DNA of 64,000 nucleotides from the NCBI RefSeq assembly GCF_000335475.2, contig NZ_ANAH02000001.1, positions 248,001 to 312,000 of the forward strand, read 5' to 3'. The notes beneath the pieces are model-generated. The model saw only the letters and a list, made by a program, of their open reading frames with translations. It was not told the origin of the DNA and did not search any database. Shown piece after piece: positions 48,663-57,616 of this stretch (position 1 is its first letter; every line of letters starts with the position of its first letter). The DNA comes from Cystobacter fuscus DSM 2262 (GTDB lineage Bacteria > Myxococcota > Myxococcia > Myxococcales > Myxococcaceae). The position numbers and the translations under genes were made by a program.

Positions 48663-49649
48663 ATGGCGGTCACTGTCGTGGCAGGCACGGAGGGCATCCG
48701 TCACATCGAGCCGGCCCGGTTGCACTCCTGGTACGCCGTCTGTCCGTCCGAGTCCCTGCACCCCGGACAGGTGATCGGCTGGAACCTCGCCGGGCGAGAG
48801 TTCGCCATCTTCCGGACACGGGGCGGTCAGGTCCAGGCGCTCGCGGCCCACTGTCCGCACCTGGGGGCCCACCTCGCGCGGGGCACCGTCATCGGCGAGC
48901 ACCTGCGCTGCCCGCTGCACCACCTGCGCTTCGACGGCAGGGGCGTCTGCCGTGCCGCGCCAGAAGGCTCTGGAATAGCGGCCCGCCCCACCCAACGGGC
49001 CTTCCCCGTGGTGGAGCGGCATGGGCTCGTGCTCGTCTTCAACGGGCCCGTGGTCCTCTTTCCGCCTCCCCAGGTGGGCGCCCCCGAGCTGCGCTGGCAC
49101 GCGGGCACTCCCGTGTCCGTGGGCTGCTCCTGGCTGCCGCTCGTGGCGAACGCCTTCGATCTGGAGCACCAGGTCACCGTGCACCACCGCGCCCTGCGCG
49201 GCCCCCCGCTCATCGAGCGGCCCGACCCCTTCACCCTCAGGCTGCGCTTCACGTCGCGCGTCACGGGCCGGGCGCTCCATGATCGGATGATGAAGGCGCT
49301 GTCGCGCGACCACATCCAGGTGACGCTGACGCTCCATGGAGGAACGCTCCTCTCGGTGGAGAGCGACCTGGGACGCACCCGGAGTGCCCTGCTCGCCGGG
49401 TTGCACCCGGACCCCGGCGGCATGTCGGTGTTGCCGTCGTTCGCCGCGCCCCCGAGCGCCGTTCCGGGACTCACCCGGCCACGGCTCGCCCTGTCGCGAT
49501 GGCTCTTCACGTCGTTCCTGCGCGGGGATCTCTCCGTGCTCCAGGGAATGCGCTTCCGCCCGGCCGCCGCCCGGGAAGATCCCGTGCTGGCGTCCCTGCT
49601 CGACTTCACCGCCCAACTGCCAGAGGACCCGGATGACGCGCCCGCCTGA
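48663..49649 (+). CDS. Rieske 2Fe-2S oxygenase-like protein
   Basis: 328 residues. The N-terminal Rieske domain has the cluster ligands in AAHCPHLGAHLARG and LRCPLHHLRFDG (Cys-x-His...Cys-x2-His). The C-terminal part resembles the START-like catalytic domain of Rieske oxygenases; FDLEHQVTVHHRAL holds Asp/Glu and His residues that could bind the mononuclear iron. Such enzymes hydroxylate or desaturate aromatic or steroid-like substrates with an external reductase. It overlaps the next gene, an isoprenoid-synthase-like protein, by 17 bases, hinting at an isoprenoid substrate. Confidence 0.82.
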   Translation: MAVTVVAGTEGIRHIEPARLHSWYAVCPSESLHPGQVIGWNLAGREFAIFRTRGGQVQALAAHCPHLGAHLARGTVIGEHLRCPLHHLRFDGRGVCRAAPEGSGIAARPTQRAFPVVERHGLVLVFNGPVVLFPPPQVGAPELRWHAGTPVSVGCSWLPLVANAFDLEHQVTVHHRALRGPPLIERPDPFTLRLRFTSRVTGRALHDRMMKALSRDHIQVTLTLHGGTLLSVESDLGRTRSALLAGLHPDPGGMSVLPSFAAPPSAVPGLTRPRLALSRWLFTSFLRGDLSVLQGMRFRPAAAREDPVLASLLDFTAQLPEDPDDAPA

Positions 49650-50544
49650 GGACTCGTCCGTCCAGGCCCTCCCCCTCCCGGCCCTCCGCGTGGAGGCACT
49701 CTGCGCCCGGGAGATGTACCGCTTCTCCCGCCGTCACCCGCGCTACCTCCTGGCCGCCCTGGGGCTCTACGGCGCCTCCGTGCCCCGCTGGAGCGCCCTG
49801 CGAGGAGCCCGCGTGGGCTTCTGTTTCCTCCAGCTCGTGGACGACGTGCTGGACGGAGACCGGGCGGTCGTGGGCGAGCCGCTCGATTGGGTGGACGCCC
49901 TGCTCGTACGGCTGGAGGCGGAGCGCGGCGGTGACGAGGACGTGGCCACCATGCTGGGCCGGGTGTTCCTCGCGGAGCTCCGGGACGAGGGGGCACGGGC
50001 GGACGCGCTCCAGCTCGTGCGCACCATGCGGAGGGACCGGGTGCGCGTGCGCGAGCGCCAGGAGCTCGACGCCGCGGCGCTGCGCGCCCACCACCGGGAC
50101 ACCTTCCGGTTGTCGGTGGACCTGATGCTGCACACGGCCCGTGCCGAGGTGCGCACCCTGGACGCCCCCTCCCTGCTCGACGCGTTCGGCTGGTGCTCGG
50201 CGATGCGCGACCTGCGGGAGGACCTGGACAAGGGCCTCTCCAACGTCCCGGCCGAGGTGGCCCGGGCGGTGCGGGCCGAGGGCTCGGACCCCTGGGACGC
50301 CGAGGCCCTGGTGGGCTCGGTGGCCGGACGGGAGTGGCTGGTGGCCGAGCACGGCCGCGCGCGCGTCCTTCTCTCCCAGACGGGCGCGGAGCTGGCCGCG
50401 CTCGGAGATCGGCCCGGGGTGGCCCTGTTGCGGCTGTTCCACCGCTCCATCGAGGGCTTCTGGACGAAGCGGCTGCCCCGGCGACTGCCGTTCCTGCGCG
50501 CCCCCGCGAGTGTCAGGGATTCCCTCTCGGGTGCCCCGCCGTGA
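49633..50544 (+). CDS. Isoprenoid synthase-like protein (squalene/phytoene synthase type fold)
   Basis: 303 residues; GAGG lies just before the ATG, which is inside the end of the Rieske gene. All-helical, with two Asp-rich motifs that could bind magnesium: LQLVDDVLDGDR (about residue 72) and MRDLREDLDKGLSN (about 195). This pair is the hallmark of head-to-head and related class I prenyl synthases. The overall match is weak, so the exact reaction, or even activity, is uncertain. The 3' end overlaps the converging NTF2-like gene by 32 bases. Confidence 0.7.
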   Translation: MTRPPEDSSVQALPLPALRVEALCAREMYRFSRRHPRYLLAALGLYGASVPRWSALRGARVGFCFLQLVDDVLDGDRAVVGEPLDWVDALLVRLEAERGGDEDVATMLGRVFLAELRDEGARADALQLVRTMRRDRVRVRERQELDAAALRAHHRDTFRLSVDLMLHTARAEVRTLDAPSLLDAFGWCSAMRDLREDLDKGLSNVPAEVARAVRAEGSDPWDAEALVGSVAGREWLVAEHGRARVLLSQTGAELAALGDRPGVALLRLFHRSIEGFWTKRLPRRLPFLRAPASVRDSLSGAPP

Positions 50545-51133
50545 CGCGGCCGAGCACGAAGCCCACCCCCAGCATCACCACCGAGACGACAGCGCCGATG
50601 CTCAATGACACACGCTCCACCTTGTCGAGCACGGGGTTGTCGAACACATTGGTGGAGTAGTGGAAGGCGGCGATGAGCCATTGCTCGCCCTGCTTCACCA
50701 GGGCGCAGCTCCAGCGGCCGTGGACGACGAAGTCCGAGCCATCCGCGAGCACGTAATGATCCGTCGAGGAGCCCTGGGCAAGGCCCGTGGTGCCATACAG
50801 GCGCGTCAGGCCATCCACCTCGAACTTCGTGGTGAGCTTGTCCACCACGCGGCCCGGTCCGATGAGCATCTTCTCGTAGTAGGCGCGGATGGCGCTCTTG
50901 CCCACGCGCACGTCGTTGTTCATCGTGGTGAAGACCACGTCCTCGGTGACGTGCGAGAGCAGGCGGTCCACGTCCCGAGCGTTGAGCGCCTGCTCCATGT
51001 CGTTCTCGAGCGCGCGCAGGACCTCGTGCGCGGCCGCGTCACCCGCCGCCTCCAGAGGCACCTCTTGCGCGTGGGGCGCCGCGGGCATGCCCAGCACCCA
51101 ACACAGCATCAACCCCACGACCATCCGCTTCAT
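50513..51133 (-). CDS. Secreted NTF2/SnoaL-like protein with C-terminal membrane helix
   Basis: 206 residues; AGGAG lies seven bases before the ATG. A signal peptide (cleavage near PHAQE) precedes an NTF2-like cone-shaped domain (LENDMEQALNARDVDRLLSH, VVFTTMNNDVRVGKSAIRAY, FVVHGRWSCALVKQGEQWLI) and a final membrane helix (SIGAVVSVVMLGVGFVLG). The fold covers isomerases, dehydratases and binding proteins, so function is open. The C-terminal 11 codons overlap the isoprenoid-synthase-like gene. Confidence 0.8.
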   Translation of the reverse strand: MKRMVVGLMLCWVLGMPAAPHAQEVPLEAAGDAAAHEVLRALENDMEQALNARDVDRLLSHVTEDVVFTTMNNDVRVGKSAIRAYYEKMLIGPGRVVDKLTTKFEVDGLTRLYGTTGLAQGSSTDHYVLADGSDFVVHGRWSCALVKQGEQWLIAAFHYSTNVFDNPVLDKVERVSLSIGAVVSVVMLGVGFVLGRVTAGHPRGNP

Positions 51134-51216
51134 GGCGTCTCCTGAAAGGACGTCACTCTAGCCCACGCGGCACCCTCATCCGCTTGTACACTGACGCTCC
51201 ACCCCTCGGAGGATGG

Positions 51217-51984
51217 ATGTCCCAGAAAGCTCCCCAGCCCAGCCCCCGCAAGAAGACCGTCCGCGAAACCCATGCCACCGGGCCGCGCACCCTGGCCATC
51301 GACATCGGCGGCTCGGGACTCAAGGCGCTCGTCCTCGGACCCGAGGGAAAGGCGCTCGACGAGCGGCGGCGGGTCAAGACGCCCAAGCCCGCCACCCCCA
51401 AGGCGGTGCTGCGCGCGATCGAGAAGCTCATCAAACCCCTGGGAGACTTCGAGCGCGTGTCCGTGGGCTTTCCGGGCGTGGTGGAGGAAGGCGTGACGAA
51501 GAGCGCGCATAACCTCCACCCCGATTGGGTGGGCTTCAACCTCGCCGAGGCCGTGCACCAGCTCACCAGGCGCCCCGTGCACGTGCTCAACGACGCCGGC
51601 GTCCAGGGCTTCGGCGTCATCGAGGGCAAGGGCCTGGAGATGGTCCTCACCCTGGGCACCGGCATGGGCTGCGCCCTGTACATCGACGGCAAGTACGTGC
51701 CCAACCTGGAGCTGGCCCACCACCCCTTCCACGGAGGCAAGACCTACGAGGACTACGTGGGCCAGGCCGCGCTGGATCGCGTGGGCAAGAAGAAGTGGAA
51801 CAAGCACGTGGAGCGGGTGCTCCAGCAAATCCAGCCCATCTGGAACCCGCGGCAAATCTACGTCGGCGGAGGCAATGCGCGCCTGCTCGACATCAAGCTG
51901 CCCCCCAACGTGAAGATCACCGAGAACATCGCCGGGCTGCTCGGGGGCTTCGCGCTCTGGAAGGACGAGCCCCGGCAGCGCTGA
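51217..51984 (+). CDS. ppgK: ROK-family polyphosphate glucokinase-like protein
   Basis: 255 residues. TCGGAGG lies before the ATG at 51217. ROK/actin-like ATPase core: phosphate-1 motif LAIDIGGSGLKALVL, sugar site VLNDAGVQGFGV, phosphate-2 LTLGTGMGCALY, and VPNLELAHHPFHGGKTYEDY with GKKKWNKHVERVL, which matches actinobacterial polyphosphate glucokinases well. Those phosphorylate glucose with polyphosphate or ATP. The basic N-terminus (about 25 residues) is extra. The zinc-binding Cys cluster of repressor-type ROK proteins and a helix-turn-helix are missing, so it is an enzyme, not a regulator. Confidence 0.85.
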   Translation: MSQKAPQPSPRKKTVRETHATGPRTLAIDIGGSGLKALVLGPEGKALDERRRVKTPKPATPKAVLRAIEKLIKPLGDFERVSVGFPGVVEEGVTKSAHNLHPDWVGFNLAEAVHQLTRRPVHVLNDAGVQGFGVIEGKGLEMVLTLGTGMGCALYIDGKYVPNLELAHHPFHGGKTYEDYVGQAALDRVGKKKWNKHVERVLQQIQPIWNPRQIYVGGGNARLLDIKLPPNVKITENIAGLLGGFALWKDEPRQR

Positions 51985-52132
51985 GCATCCGCTCGGCACC
52001 TCGCCCGCCCTCCCAGCGGCCCATGCGGGGAGGCGCGGTGCGGCACCCTCACCATCCGATGCACACCTTGGGGGAACACGCGCCTCCCCTCCCGGGAGCG
52101 CGAGCGGGTTCTCTCACCAAGGGAGCGACGTC

Positions 52133-52381
52133 ATGGACGAGAAGGAATACCTCAACCGCAGGATGGGCATCCCCTTGGACCCGGCCAAACAGAAGGATCC
52201 CGAGGAGCACGGCGACCGTGTTCCCGCCGAGGGCCGGGCCGAGCATCTCAACGACATCACGGAACAGAATGGCGGCCAGCGCTCGGAGGCGGGCCCGCCG
52301 TGGAACGATCGCAGTCTGGAGCGCGGCTTGTCGCATGAGTTCGACAAGTACGGCGGACGCGGCAAGCCGAAGAAGAAGTAG
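52133..52381 (+). CDS. Small hydrophilic protein
   Basis: 82 residues; AAGGGAG precedes the ATG. Highly charged, with no signal or hydrophobic stretch, and a Lys-rich end (GRGKPKKK). Probably disordered or nucleic-acid binding. No family recognised. A GC hairpin follows six bases after the stop, so it is likely to have its own transcript ahead of the DNA repair operon. Confidence 0.7.
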   Translation: MDEKEYLNRRMGIPLDPAKQKDPEEHGDRVPAEGRAEHLNDITEQNGGQRSEAGPPWNDRSLERGLSHEFDKYGGRGKPKKK

Positions 52382-52386
52382 CGGGC

Positions 52387-52408
52387 GCCCCCCGGGCAAG
52401 CGGGGGGC
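52387..52408 (+). terminator. GC-rich hairpin after the 82-residue gene
   Basis: GCCCCCCG (52387-52394) pairs with CGGGGGGC (52401-52408) around a six-base loop directly after the stop codon. No T-tract, so termination is only probable. Confidence 0.5.
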
Positions 52409-52475
52409 CAGGCCATCGCGACGACGTCCCATCCCGGCGCCGCGCCCGTGCGCGGCCGTTATCTCCAGGAGCTGG

Positions 52476-53501
52476 ATGCCCATGGCCCGTTCCGCGACCC
52501 GACAGCCGCTCGTCACGGTGACCCCCGAGGGGCTCTACTGCCCCCAGGGGGATTTCCATATCGACGCCTGGCGGCCCGTGAACCGCACCCTCATCACCCA
52601 CGCGCACGGCGACCACGCCCGCTGGGGCAGTCAGCAGTACCTCGGCACCCGCCCCTCGCGCGGCCTGCTGCGCAAACGCCTGGGCGCGGAGGCTGACATC
52701 ACCACGCTCGACTACGGGGAGTGTCTCACCATCGGTGGCGTGACGGTGAGCTTCCACCCGGCGGGCCACGTGCTGGGCAGCGCGCAGATCCGCCTCGAAT
52801 ACAAGGACGAGGTCTGGGTCGTCTCCGGCGACTACAAGCGCGACGCGGACCCCACGTGTCTGCCTTTCGAAGTGGTGCCCTGCGACACCTTCATCACCGA
52901 GGCCACCTTCGCGCTGCCCATCTACCGCTGGGACGACACGCGGCGCGTGGCCGAGGAGGTGTTGCGCTGGTGGGACGCCAACCGCGAGGCGGGCCGGGCC
53001 TCGGTCCTCTTCTGCTACGCGCTGGGCAAGGCGCAGCGGCTGCTCGCGGAGCTGGCCCGCGTCACGGACCGCGAGGTGTTCGTGCACGGGGCCACGCACG
53101 CGCTCGTGGAGCTCTACCGCGAGGCGGGTGTGCCCATGCTGCCCACCCGCCCCGTGTCCGAGGCGGAGAAGGGCACGTCCTACGCGGGAGCGCTCGTGCT
53201 GGCGCCGCCCAGCGCCGCGGGCTCCACGTGGATGCGCCGCTTCGGCGAGCACGAGACGGGCTTCGCCTCGGGGTGGATGCGGGTGCGCGGCAACCGGCGC
53301 CGCCGCGGCTATGACCGGGGCTTCGTCCTCTCCGACCACGCGGACTGGCCGGGGCTGTTGCGCACGGCGAAGGAGACGGGCGCCTCGCGCGTGCTCGCCA
53401 CCCACGGCTCCAGCGACACCCTCTCGCGCTACCTGCGCGAGAACCTCGGCATCGACGCCGCCCCCCTGGCCACGCCCTTCGAGGGCGAAGCGGAGGACTG
53501 A
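52476..53501 (+). CDS. Ligase-associated DNA exonuclease (MBL/beta-CASP fold)
   Basis: 341 residues. The ATG at 52476 has AGGAG at close spacing; an ATG six bases later is also possible. Metallo-beta-lactamase fold with THAHGDHARWG, HPAGHVLGSAQIRLE, VSGDYKRDADPTC and the beta-CASP-like VLSDHADWPGLL. In the Pseudomonas cluster of this type the product is a manganese-dependent DNA exonuclease. First of four tightly packed genes: ligase, helicase and phosphoesterase follow. Confidence 0.92.
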   Translation: MPMARSATRQPLVTVTPEGLYCPQGDFHIDAWRPVNRTLITHAHGDHARWGSQQYLGTRPSRGLLRKRLGAEADITTLDYGECLTIGGVTVSFHPAGHVLGSAQIRLEYKDEVWVVSGDYKRDADPTCLPFEVVPCDTFITEATFALPIYRWDDTRRVAEEVLRWWDANREAGRASVLFCYALGKAQRLLAELARVTDREVFVHGATHALVELYREAGVPMLPTRPVSEAEKGTSYAGALVLAPPSAAGSTWMRRFGEHETGFASGWMRVRGNRRRRGYDRGFVLSDHADWPGLLRTAKETGASRVLATHGSSDTLSRYLRENLGIDAAPLATPFEGEAED

Positions 53502-53505
53502 ATCC

Positions 53506-55101
53506 ATGCGCCGGCTCGTGGATCTCTACGAGACACTCGACTCCACCACCTCCACCAACGCCAAGGTGGACGCGCTCGTGGCCTACTTCCGGCAGACGCC
53601 CCCCGAGGACGCCGCCTGGGGGCTGTTCTTCCTCACCGGCCGCCGCATCAAACGGCTCGTGCCCTCCAAGGCCCTCAAGCAGTGGGCGCGCGAGCTGAGT
53701 GATACCCCCGAGTGGCTCTTCGACGAGGCCTATGCCTCGGTGGGAGATCTCGCGGAGATCATCGCGCTGCTGCTCGACTCGGCCGAGCAGCCCCAGGTGA
53801 CCGAGGAGCTGTCCCTGTCTCGGTGGATGGAGGAGCGCATCCTGCCCCTGGGCGGACTGGCCCTGCCGGAGCAGCGCGAGCGCATCACCGGCTGGTGGCA
53901 CACGCTGCCGCGCCGCGAGCTGTTCATCTTCAACAAGATGCTCACCGGCGAGCTGCGCGTGGGCGTCTCGGACACGCTCGTGGTGCGCGCGCTGGCGCAG
54001 TACGCCGGGCTTCCCCCCGCCGCCGTGTCCCACCGCCTCATGGGCACCTGGGCCCCGAGCCGCGCCTTCTTCGAGCAGCTCGTCGCGCCGGACGTGTCCG
54101 ACGGGGATCGCTCGCGCCCCTACCCCTTCTACCTGGCCAGCCCCCTGGAACAGCCCGTGGAGGGCCTCGGGGACCGCTCGGAGTGGATGGTCGAGTGGAA
54201 GTGGGATGGCATCCGGGGCCAGCTCATCCACCGCCAGGGCGGCATCTACCTGTGGAGCCGCGGCGAGGAGCTGGTCACCGAGCGCTATCCGGAGATCGCC
54301 AAGGCGGCCACGAGCCTGCCTCCGGGCACCGTGCTCGACGGGGAGATCCTCGCCTATGAGGATGGACGGCCCCTGCCCTTCGCCCGCCTGCAGCGGCGCA
54401 TCGGCCGCCAGAAGCTCACCGCCAAGGTGCTCGCCGAGGCCCCCGCGGTCTTCATGGCGTACGATCTGCTCGAGGACAAGGGCGAGGACGTGCGCGCGCT
54501 TCCCCTGCGCGAGCGCCGGGCGCGGCTCGAGGCGCTGCTGAGCGACAAGCCCCAGTTCCCCATCTCCCCCCGCATCCCCGCGGACACATGGGAGGAGCTG
54601 ACCCAGGCCCGCCGCGAGTCGCGCGAGCGCAACGTGGAGGGCTTCATGATCAAGCGGCTGGAGTCGCCCTACCAGCACGGCCGCAAGCGCGGGGACTGGT
54701 GGAAGTGGAAGATCGATCCCTTCACCGTGGACGCGGTGCTGCTCTACGCGCACCCCGGCCATGGCAAGCGCGCCGCCCTGTACACGGACTACACCTTCGC
54801 GGTGTGGAAGGGCGAGGAGCTGCTGCCCGTGGCCAAGGCATACTCGGGACTGACGGACGAGGAGATCTCCCGGCTGGACCGGTGGATCCGCGCCCACACG
54901 AAGGAGAAGTTCGGCCCGGTGCGCTCGGTGGAACCCGCCCAGGTGTTCGAGCTGCACTTCGAGGGCATCGCCGCCTCGCCCCGGCACAAGTCCGGCGTGG
55001 CCCTGCGCTTTCCCCGCATCGCCCGGTGGCGCTCGGACAAGGCCCCCAAGGACGCGGACTCGCTCGACCAGCTCAAGGAGCTGATCCATGCCCCCACCTA
55101 G
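53506..55101 (+). CDS. ATP-dependent DNA ligase (repair cluster LIG)
   Basis: 531 residues. GGAGG lies at a good distance from the ATG, four bases after the exonuclease stop. An N-terminal DNA-binding domain (1-205) precedes the nucleotidyltransferase domain with the adenylated Lys232 in EWKWDGIRGQ, then VLDGEILAYED, FMAYDLLE, VEGFMIKRLESPYQ and WWKWKIDPF, and an OB domain. It seals nicks in DNA using ATP and is distinct from the essential NAD-dependent LigA. The 3' end overlaps the helicase gene by 14 bases. Confidence 0.95.
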   Translation: MRRLVDLYETLDSTTSTNAKVDALVAYFRQTPPEDAAWGLFFLTGRRIKRLVPSKALKQWARELSDTPEWLFDEAYASVGDLAEIIALLLDSAEQPQVTEELSLSRWMEERILPLGGLALPEQRERITGWWHTLPRRELFIFNKMLTGELRVGVSDTLVVRALAQYAGLPPAAVSHRLMGTWAPSRAFFEQLVAPDVSDGDRSRPYPFYLASPLEQPVEGLGDRSEWMVEWKWDGIRGQLIHRQGGIYLWSRGEELVTERYPEIAKAATSLPPGTVLDGEILAYEDGRPLPFARLQRRIGRQKLTAKVLAEAPAVFMAYDLLEDKGEDVRALPLRERRARLEALLSDKPQFPISPRIPADTWEELTQARRESRERNVEGFMIKRLESPYQHGRKRGDWWKWKIDPFTVDAVLLYAHPGHGKRAALYTDYTFAVWKGEELLPVAKAYSGLTDEEISRLDRWIRAHTKEKFGPVRSVEPAQVFELHFEGIAASPRHKSGVALRFPRIARWRSDKAPKDADSLDQLKELIHAPT

Positions 55102-57616
55102 GCGCGCGCGCACCAGCTCTCCGCGCACGGCCGCGCCCCGGAAACGCGCGGCACGCAAGGCCGTGCCTCCCGCTCCGCCACCGGAGGCGCGCGCCCTGGG
55201 GGTGGACGCCTGGTTCGAGTCGCGCGGGTGGACGCCCTTCCCCTTCCAGCGCGAGGCCTGGGCGGCGTATGCGCGAGGAGAGAGCGGCCTCATCCACGTG
55301 CCCACGGGCGCGGGGAAGACGTATGCCGCTTACCTCGGCCCGCTCGCGGAGGTGGCCGAGCGCCGTGAGAAGGGCTTGCAGATCCTCTACATCACGCCGC
55401 TGCGCGCGGTGTCGCGGGACATCGAGCTGGCGCTCCTGGCGCCCCTGTCCGCCTTCGACGCCGACATCACGGTGGAGAGCCGCACGGGAGACACCTCGAG
55501 CAGCATCCGCCGCAAGCAGAAGGACCGGCTGCCCGAGGTGCTCATCACCACGCCCGAGTCCCTCTCGCTGCTGCTGTGCCATGAGCGCGCGCACGAGCTC
55601 TTCGCGCCCCTGCGCTGCGTCATCGTGGACGAGTGGCACGAGCTGCTGGGCAGCAAGCGGGGCACGCAGGTGGAGCTCGCGCTCGCGCGGCTGCGCCGCT
55701 TCGCGCCGGGGATGCGCACCTGGGCGCTGTCGGCCACGCTGGCCAACCTGGACGAGGCGGCACGCGCCGCCGTGGGCCCGAGCGTCACGCCGAGCTTCGT
55801 GAGCGCGGGGCTCGAGCGGCCCGTGCACATGGAGACGCTCCTGCCGGACAGCGTGGATGCCTTCCCATGGGCGGGCCACCTCGGCATGACCATGCTGCGC
55901 AAGGTGTCGGACTGGTTGGATCCGGCGCACCCCACCCTGCTCTTCACCAACACGCGCTCCCAGGCGGAGCGCTGGTACGAGGGGCTGCGCTTCCTCCGCC
56001 CCGAGTGGGAGGGAGTGCTCGCCCTGCACCACGGCTCCATCGACCGGGACACGCGCGAGGCCGTGGAGCGGGGGCTCAAGGACGGGAGCGTGCGGCTCGT
56101 GGTCTGCACGTCGTCGCTCGACCTGGGAGTGGACTTCGGCCCGGTGGAGCGCGTGGTGCAGATTGGCAGCCCCAAGGGCATCTCCCGCACGCTCCAGCGC
56201 GCGGGCCGCAGTGCCCACCGCCCCGGGGCTACCGCGCACCTGCTCTTCGTCCCCACGCACGCGCTGGAGCTGGTGGAGATGGCGGCGGCCCGCGACGCGC
56301 TCGCCCTCCGGGAGGTGGAGCCCCGCGCGCCCCTGCGCCAGCCGCTCGACGTGCTCGCCCAGCACCTCGTCACCTGCGCGCTCGGTGGTGGCTTCGTCCG
56401 CGAGGAGCTGCTCGCCGAGGTGCGTGACACGCACGCCTACCGCGACCTGGGCGAGGAGGACTTCGACCGCGCCCTGCTGCTCGTGACGGAAGGAGGCCCC
56501 ACGCTGCGCGCCTATCCGCAGTTCCACCGGGTGCGGCGCGTGGAGGAGCGCTACGTGGTGGCGGACGCGCGCGTGGCGCGGCTGCACCGGCTCAACGTGG
56601 GCACCATCGCCTCGGACGCCACGGTGGAGCTGCGCTACTGGACGGGCGGGCGGATCGGCACGGTGGAGGAGTCCTTCGTGAGCCGGCTGCGTCCGGGAGA
56701 CACCTTCCTCTTCGCGGGCAAGCGGCTGGAGTTCAGCCGGATGAAGGATCTCACCGCCTACGTGAAGGTCGCGAAGCAGCGCGCCTCGGCCACGCCCCGG
56801 TGGCACGGGGGACGCCTACCGTGGTCGGGCTCGCTCGCCACCGCCGTGCGCCGCGCCTTCCACGCCGCGCGCGAGGGACACCTGGACGCCGCGGAGCTGC
56901 GGGCGGCCCGGCCCGTGTTGGACGTCCAGGCCCGGCTGTCACGAGTGCCCGCGAAGGACGCCTGCCTCGTGGAGCTGTGCCGCACGCGTGAGGGCCACCA
57001 CCTCTTCCTCTACCCCTTCGAGGGGCGGCTGGTGCACGAGGGGCTCGCGGCGCTGCTCGCCCTGCGCCTCACGCGGCTGCAAAAGGCCACCTTCAGCCTC
57101 GCGGTGAATGACTATGGGTTGGAGCTGCTGAGCCCCTCACCCTTCCCCTTCGAGGAGGCGCTGCGTCCCGCGCTCTTCACGCGAGAGCGGCTGGTGGAAG
57201 ACATCCTGGAGAGCGTCAACCTGAGCGAGCTGGCGCGGCGGCAGTTCCGCGACGTAGCGCGGGTAGCGGGACTGGTGATGCCGGGGCTGCCCGGGGCGCG
57301 CAAGTCCACCCGGCAGATTCAAGCGAGCACGGGCCTGCTCTATGACGTCTTCGCGCGCTACGAGCCGGACCACATGCTGCTCGTCCAGGCGAGGCGGGAG
57401 GTGTTGGAGCAGCACTTCGAGCAGGTGCGGCTGGTGAGCACCCTGGAGCGGCTGGAGCGCACGCCGCTGGAATGTGTCCACGTGCCACGGCCCACGCCGT
57501 TGGCCTTTCCGCTCGTCGTCGAGCGCATGGGCGCCACCGTGTCCAACGAGACGCTGTTGGATCGGGTGCAGCGCATGAAGGAAAAATGGCTGCGAGAGGA
57601 CTCCCTGTCCGCCTAG
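55088..57616 (+). CDS. Ligase-associated Lhr-like DEXH helicase
   Basis: 842 residues, the Lhr-Core length. Superfamily 2 motifs: HVPTGAGKTYAAYL (Walker A), VDEWHELLG (DEWH box), LSATLAN, VCTSSLDLGVDFG and QRAGRSAHRPG. The DEWH variant of the DECH box is typical of ligase-associated members. Winged-helix and Lhr-specific domains fill the C-terminal half. Lhr helicases track 3' to 5' on single-stranded DNA and unwind hybrids. The start lies inside the ligase gene, and its end overlaps the phosphoesterase start by 31 bases, so the four genes are coupled. Confidence 0.95.
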   Translation: MPPPRRARTSSPRTAAPRKRAARKAVPPAPPPEARALGVDAWFESRGWTPFPFQREAWAAYARGESGLIHVPTGAGKTYAAYLGPLAEVAERREKGLQILYITPLRAVSRDIELALLAPLSAFDADITVESRTGDTSSSIRRKQKDRLPEVLITTPESLSLLLCHERAHELFAPLRCVIVDEWHELLGSKRGTQVELALARLRRFAPGMRTWALSATLANLDEAARAAVGPSVTPSFVSAGLERPVHMETLLPDSVDAFPWAGHLGMTMLRKVSDWLDPAHPTLLFTNTRSQAERWYEGLRFLRPEWEGVLALHHGSIDRDTREAVERGLKDGSVRLVVCTSSLDLGVDFGPVERVVQIGSPKGISRTLQRAGRSAHRPGATAHLLFVPTHALELVEMAAARDALALREVEPRAPLRQPLDVLAQHLVTCALGGGFVREELLAEVRDTHAYRDLGEEDFDRALLLVTEGGPTLRAYPQFHRVRRVEERYVVADARVARLHRLNVGTIASDATVELRYWTGGRIGTVEESFVSRLRPGDTFLFAGKRLEFSRMKDLTAYVKVAKQRASATPRWHGGRLPWSGSLATAVRRAFHAAREGHLDAAELRAARPVLDVQARLSRVPAKDACLVELCRTREGHHLFLYPFEGRLVHEGLAALLALRLTRLQKATFSLAVNDYGLELLSPSPFPFEEALRPALFTRERLVEDILESVNLSELARRQFRDVARVAGLVMPGLPGARKSTRQIQASTGLLYDVFARYEPDHMLLVQARREVLEQHFEQVRLVSTLERLERTPLECVHVPRPTPLAFPLVVERMGATVSNETLLDRVQRMKEKWLREDSLSA

